Of a DNA stretch of 64,000 nucleotides, positions 62,312-64,000 are shown one piece after another (position 1 is the stretch's first letter; the number at the start of each line of letters is the position of its first letter). The position numbers were made by a program, and so were the translations under genes. The stretch is from contig NZ_AP025285.1 in assembly GCF_023168405.1 (NCBI RefSeq), positions 1,672,001-1,736,000 on the forward strand, in the 5' to 3' direction. The DNA is from Leptogranulimonas caecicola (GTDB lineage Bacteria > Actinomycetota > Coriobacteriia > Coriobacteriales > Atopobiaceae). The notes beneath the pieces are model-generated. The model saw only the letters and a list, made by a program, of their open reading frames with translations, was not told the origin of the DNA and ran no database searches.

Positions 62312-62605
62312 TTAATTGAGCCAAAAGGGAAAGCCCCAGAGCGGGCCAAAGATCAGCACAAGCCCATAGACCATCAAAAAGAGCGCGAAACCAAACCTGA
62401 GCATCTGGCGGCTTTTATAGAGGCTCACTGCCATGACGGCAGAGACGGCCACCAGCACCGAGTTGCTAATCACAGTAGCAGTCCGTAGGTCCAACACCGC
62501 GCACAGCATTCCCAACGTAGTGAGCACCAGCGCGGCTATCCACAGCCAGAAGGGATCTTCTTTGATGTGTTCAGCCAGTTGGTTTCCCACTTGTTCCATG
62601 CGCAT
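62312..62605 (-). CDS. Small integral membrane protein
   Basis: A 97-residue protein starting MRMEQVGNQLAEHIKEDPFW at 62605 after AAGAGG. It has three hydrophobic segments: LWIAALVLTTLGMLCAVLDL, TVISNSVLVAVSAVMAVSLY and FGFALFLMVYGLVLIFGPLW. No family is recognised. A strong palindrome just upstream (62638-62671) is a likely operator, so it may be a regulated membrane sensor or immunity-type protein. Confidence 0.6.
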   Translation of the reverse strand: MRMEQVGNQLAEHIKEDPFWLWIAALVLTTLGMLCAVLDLRTATVISNSVLVAVSAVMAVSLYKSRQMLRFGFALFLMVYGLVLIFGPLWGFPFWLN

Positions 62606-62886
62606 GGCCAGACCTCTTTGCCGCCGCCTTCAGGGCTAAACCAACTATATACTATATTATATAGTTGGTTTTAACTGCATTTATACAAAACTATACGTCA
62701 CCCTATGCGCTCACCATACATCGGCCAGACATCTGTAAAAATCAAGCCGATGCCTATCTGACTCTTTGATTTCCAATCATTTTTGGACTGATTGCCCTAC
62801 GCGATTCGAGGCCGTCCTCTGCGACTCTCATCTTGTCCAGGCTCTCGTCTTGTCCGTTTACTGCAAGGGTTGTAATAGCTTCTGTA
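62606..62886. other. Gene-less control region
   Basis: Some 280 bases. Apart from the palindrome at 62638-62671, which overlaps a TATACT/TATAAT-like run, I see no gene or RNA in it. Confidence 0.5.
62638..62671. promoter_or_regulatory. Long palindromic operator candidate
   Basis: AAACCAACTATATA (62638-62651) is matched exactly by TATATAGTTGGTTT (62658-62671) with 6 bases between. The centre is a -10-like AT run. It lies just upstream of the leftward small membrane protein. The size and symmetry fit a PadR-, GntR- or TetR-type regulator; the regulator is not in the window. Confidence 0.7.
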
Positions 62887-62967
62887 CTACCAGTAGAGCA
62901 TCACGGGAGCCACCACCATGGGAAGCAAAACGGCCAGACAAGCAATAATGAGGATGGCTGCGAGCAT
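62887..62967 (-). CDS. 26-residue membrane peptide
   Basis: The ATG at 62967 is preceded by a strong AAGGAG at good distance. The peptide, MLAAILIIACLAVLLPMVVA followed by PVMLYW, is one long hydrophobic helix. The very good ribosome binding site supports a real gene. Such peptides often bind and tune a membrane transporter or are toxins of type I systems. No partner is recognised. Confidence 0.5.
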   Translation of the reverse strand: MLAAILIIACLAVLLPMVVAPVMLYW

Positions 62968-63076
62968 TGAAGTCTCCTTCGACCGAATCTTTTATCAACT
63001 TCAATGCTGACAGCCCTGCCCCTTAACATCCATCGATTTAGATAACAGGTCTATGACACTGTCGTAAGGTTCCTCT

Positions 63077-63117
63077 TACCGAGAAACACCAGCCCTGTGA
63101 GCTGGTGTTTCTCGGTA
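63077..63117. terminator. Hairpin built from two inverted motif copies
   Basis: TACCGAGAAACACCAGC (63077-63093) is matched perfectly by its complement at 63101-63117 with a 7-base loop. The arms contain ACCGAGAA, a one-base variant of the genome-wide word TGCCGAGAA. It follows the nitroreductase gene in the leftward direction and stands where that gene's terminator is expected. A T-tract is lacking. Confidence 0.75.
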
Positions 63118-63143
63118 TCCCAAGACCTGCGAAGCTCCGATCT

Positions 63144-63758
63144 TTAGACCAGCACCTCTTCTAGAGAGCGCTTGGGCACATGATGCACACCTTGGTCGTC
63201 GCGCCAGTACTTTATGCCGTCAGGGGAGCTGTCCAAAGGCTCGAGCACGCACTTCTCCACAGGAGTGCCCAGCGCGATGACCAGCAGGGGCTCGACGCCC
63301 TCCAAGCTTAAGAACTCTGCGAGATCGGGTTTGAAGTTGCGAAGGATGCAGCCGCCAAAACCAGCCTCGGTGGCTGCCAGCAGGATGGTTTGAGAAGCGA
63401 TGCCTGCGTCCACCCAGGTCAGAGGGGTGACCTTATCGGCAGCGCATACCACGACATAACCTGTGGGACGCTCTGCCAGCTCCGGTCCATCCCAGGTGGC
63501 AAGATAGCCGGCCCATCCCAGGCGCTTAAATACCCCATCGCGCACGCTGGCATCGCTCACCAACCGATAGCGAAGGGGCTGCAAATTGCCTGCCGAGGCC
63601 GTCTGGCGCGCCAAGTCTACCAAGGCCAGCATGAGTTCGCGAGGAATAGGGTCGCCGTCATCGAAGCGTCGATAGCTGCGACAGCCGCGTACAGTGGCTG
63701 CAATGTCATCAAGTCCGTAATCGAGCTCAGTGCGCTCGATGGTCTTCTCCATGTCCAT
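63144..63758 (-). CDS. Nitroreductase-family FMN protein
   Basis: A 204-residue protein. The FMN-binding N-terminal motif is VRGCRSYRRFDDGDPIPREL, followed by RQTASAGNLQPLRYRLVSDA. The middle VDAGIASQTILLAATEAGFG and the C-terminal VEPLLVIALGTPVEK are typical. It uses NAD(P)H to reduce nitro groups, quinones or similar compounds. AGAGAGAGGG lies before the ATG at 63758. The end of a HAD-family gene lies 64 bases upstream in the same direction. Confidence 0.85.
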   Translation of the reverse strand: MDMEKTIERTELDYGLDDIAATVRGCRSYRRFDDGDPIPRELMLALVDLARQTASAGNLQPLRYRLVSDASVRDGVFKRLGWAGYLATWDGPELAERPTGYVVVCAADKVTPLTWVDAGIASQTILLAATEAGFGGCILRNFKPDLAEFLSLEGVEPLLVIALGTPVEKCVLEPLDSSPDGIKYWRDDQGVHHVPKRSLEEVLV

Positions 63759-63822
63759 CAGACACCCTCTCTCTAACTGGCTGCATACCGCGTCGACCGT
63801 GTCCTTACTGCTACAGCCGGCT

Positions 63823-64000
63823 CTACTTGTTCTTGCCGTCCTTGATCACCATGATGCAACGGTCCTCTTCGCACATGTGAAGCACGTCATCGATGAGGCC
63901 CAGGTGCACGCAGGCACGGTAAATGCCCGCATCGTCTACCGAAGTGGTGATCACATTGGCCACGTCTTTTGCCCTGTGGTCTGCGTTGCCCATGGCAACA
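63823..64000 (-). CDS. Cof-type HAD-IIB phosphatase, C-terminal end (partial)
   Basis: The gene runs out of the window at its 5' side. The visible 58 residues read VAMGNADHRAKDVANVITTS, then DDAGIYRACVHLGLIDDVLH. V-A-M-G-N-A is the last HAD motif of Cof-type sugar phosphatases, followed by the D-G-V/A-G-I-like tail. It acts on sugar phosphates or flavin precursors. The rest is outside. Confidence 0.75.
   Translation of the reverse strand, partial: VAMGNADHRAKDVANVITTSVDDAGIYRACVHLGLIDDVLHMCEEDRCIMVIKDGKNK

Overview
The window looks like the chromosome of an anaerobic, high-G+C Gram-positive bacterium, most likely an actinomycete of the class Coriobacteriia (Olsenella/Atopobiaceae-like). The clues are a base composition of roughly 60% G+C by eye, a glycyl-radical enzyme with its activase, an actinobacterial integration-host-factor (mIHF) domain, a Gram-positive LexA box, a T-box leader before pheST, and sortase-type surface proteins. 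No 16S gene is present, so the genus is an inference.

Layout. 1-301: end of pyruvate kinase and its terminator. 302-8900: a decayed prophage or integrative element. It holds an HNH nuclease, an XRE regulator with repeated operator sites, a run of very small genes (including an Fst/Ldr-like toxin), two copies of a RelBE-type module (the second toxin decayed), a truncated and frameshifted MuF-type head protein ending in a nuclease-toxin domain, a complete tRNA-Gln(CUG), a scaffold gene, a capsid gene cut off by a second toxin fragment, a decayed tRNA-like sequence, and two isolated type I-C-like CRISPR repeats 5 kb apart, each touching a phage gene.

8974-16677: metabolic and regulatory genes (SPFH protein, GldA-like dehydrogenase, DegV, acyltransferase, GntR/HutC regulator, Zn-dependent PLC-like protein, YhcH family). 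16721-20755: pheST behind a T-box. 20789-26991: DeoR and two paralogous GntR regulators beside a PflD/YbiW-like glycyl-radical enzyme and activase. 26992-28593: repeats and a hypothetical gene. 28830-37747: a two-gene surface-protein operon; the 2,250-residue pilin-like adhesin is split by a one-base frameshift. 38201-43322: TSUP permease, a PfkB kinase relic, DeoR, class II aldolase, a lipoprotein and a MerR regulator. 43642-47982: Pif1/RecD-like helicase with a LexA box, then a Trm9-like methyltransferase facing Elp3. 48003-51105: an Ala-rich helical protein, NagA and an AgaS-like isomerase. 51282-55120: a triple-XRE protein and a TOPRIM(DUF2220/JetD-like)-mIHF fusion. 55357-64000: ROK kinase, Ddl and aminotransferase cluster, M32 carboxypeptidase with Dtd, 3-hydroxyacyl-CoA dehydrogenase, small membrane proteins, nitroreductase, and the end of a HAD phosphatase.

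The strongest unexplained signal is a short word, TGCCGAGAAR, present 29 times by hand count (about 0.5 expected). It is spread over host DNA, absent from the prophage, and a one-base variant of it builds a terminator hairpin. It behaves like a DNA-uptake or other genome-maintenance signal. Other leads are the TOPRIM-mIHF fusion, the Elp3/Trm9-like pair (a possible bacterial mcm5U34 pathway), and the MuF-toxin and tRNA arrangement in the prophage.
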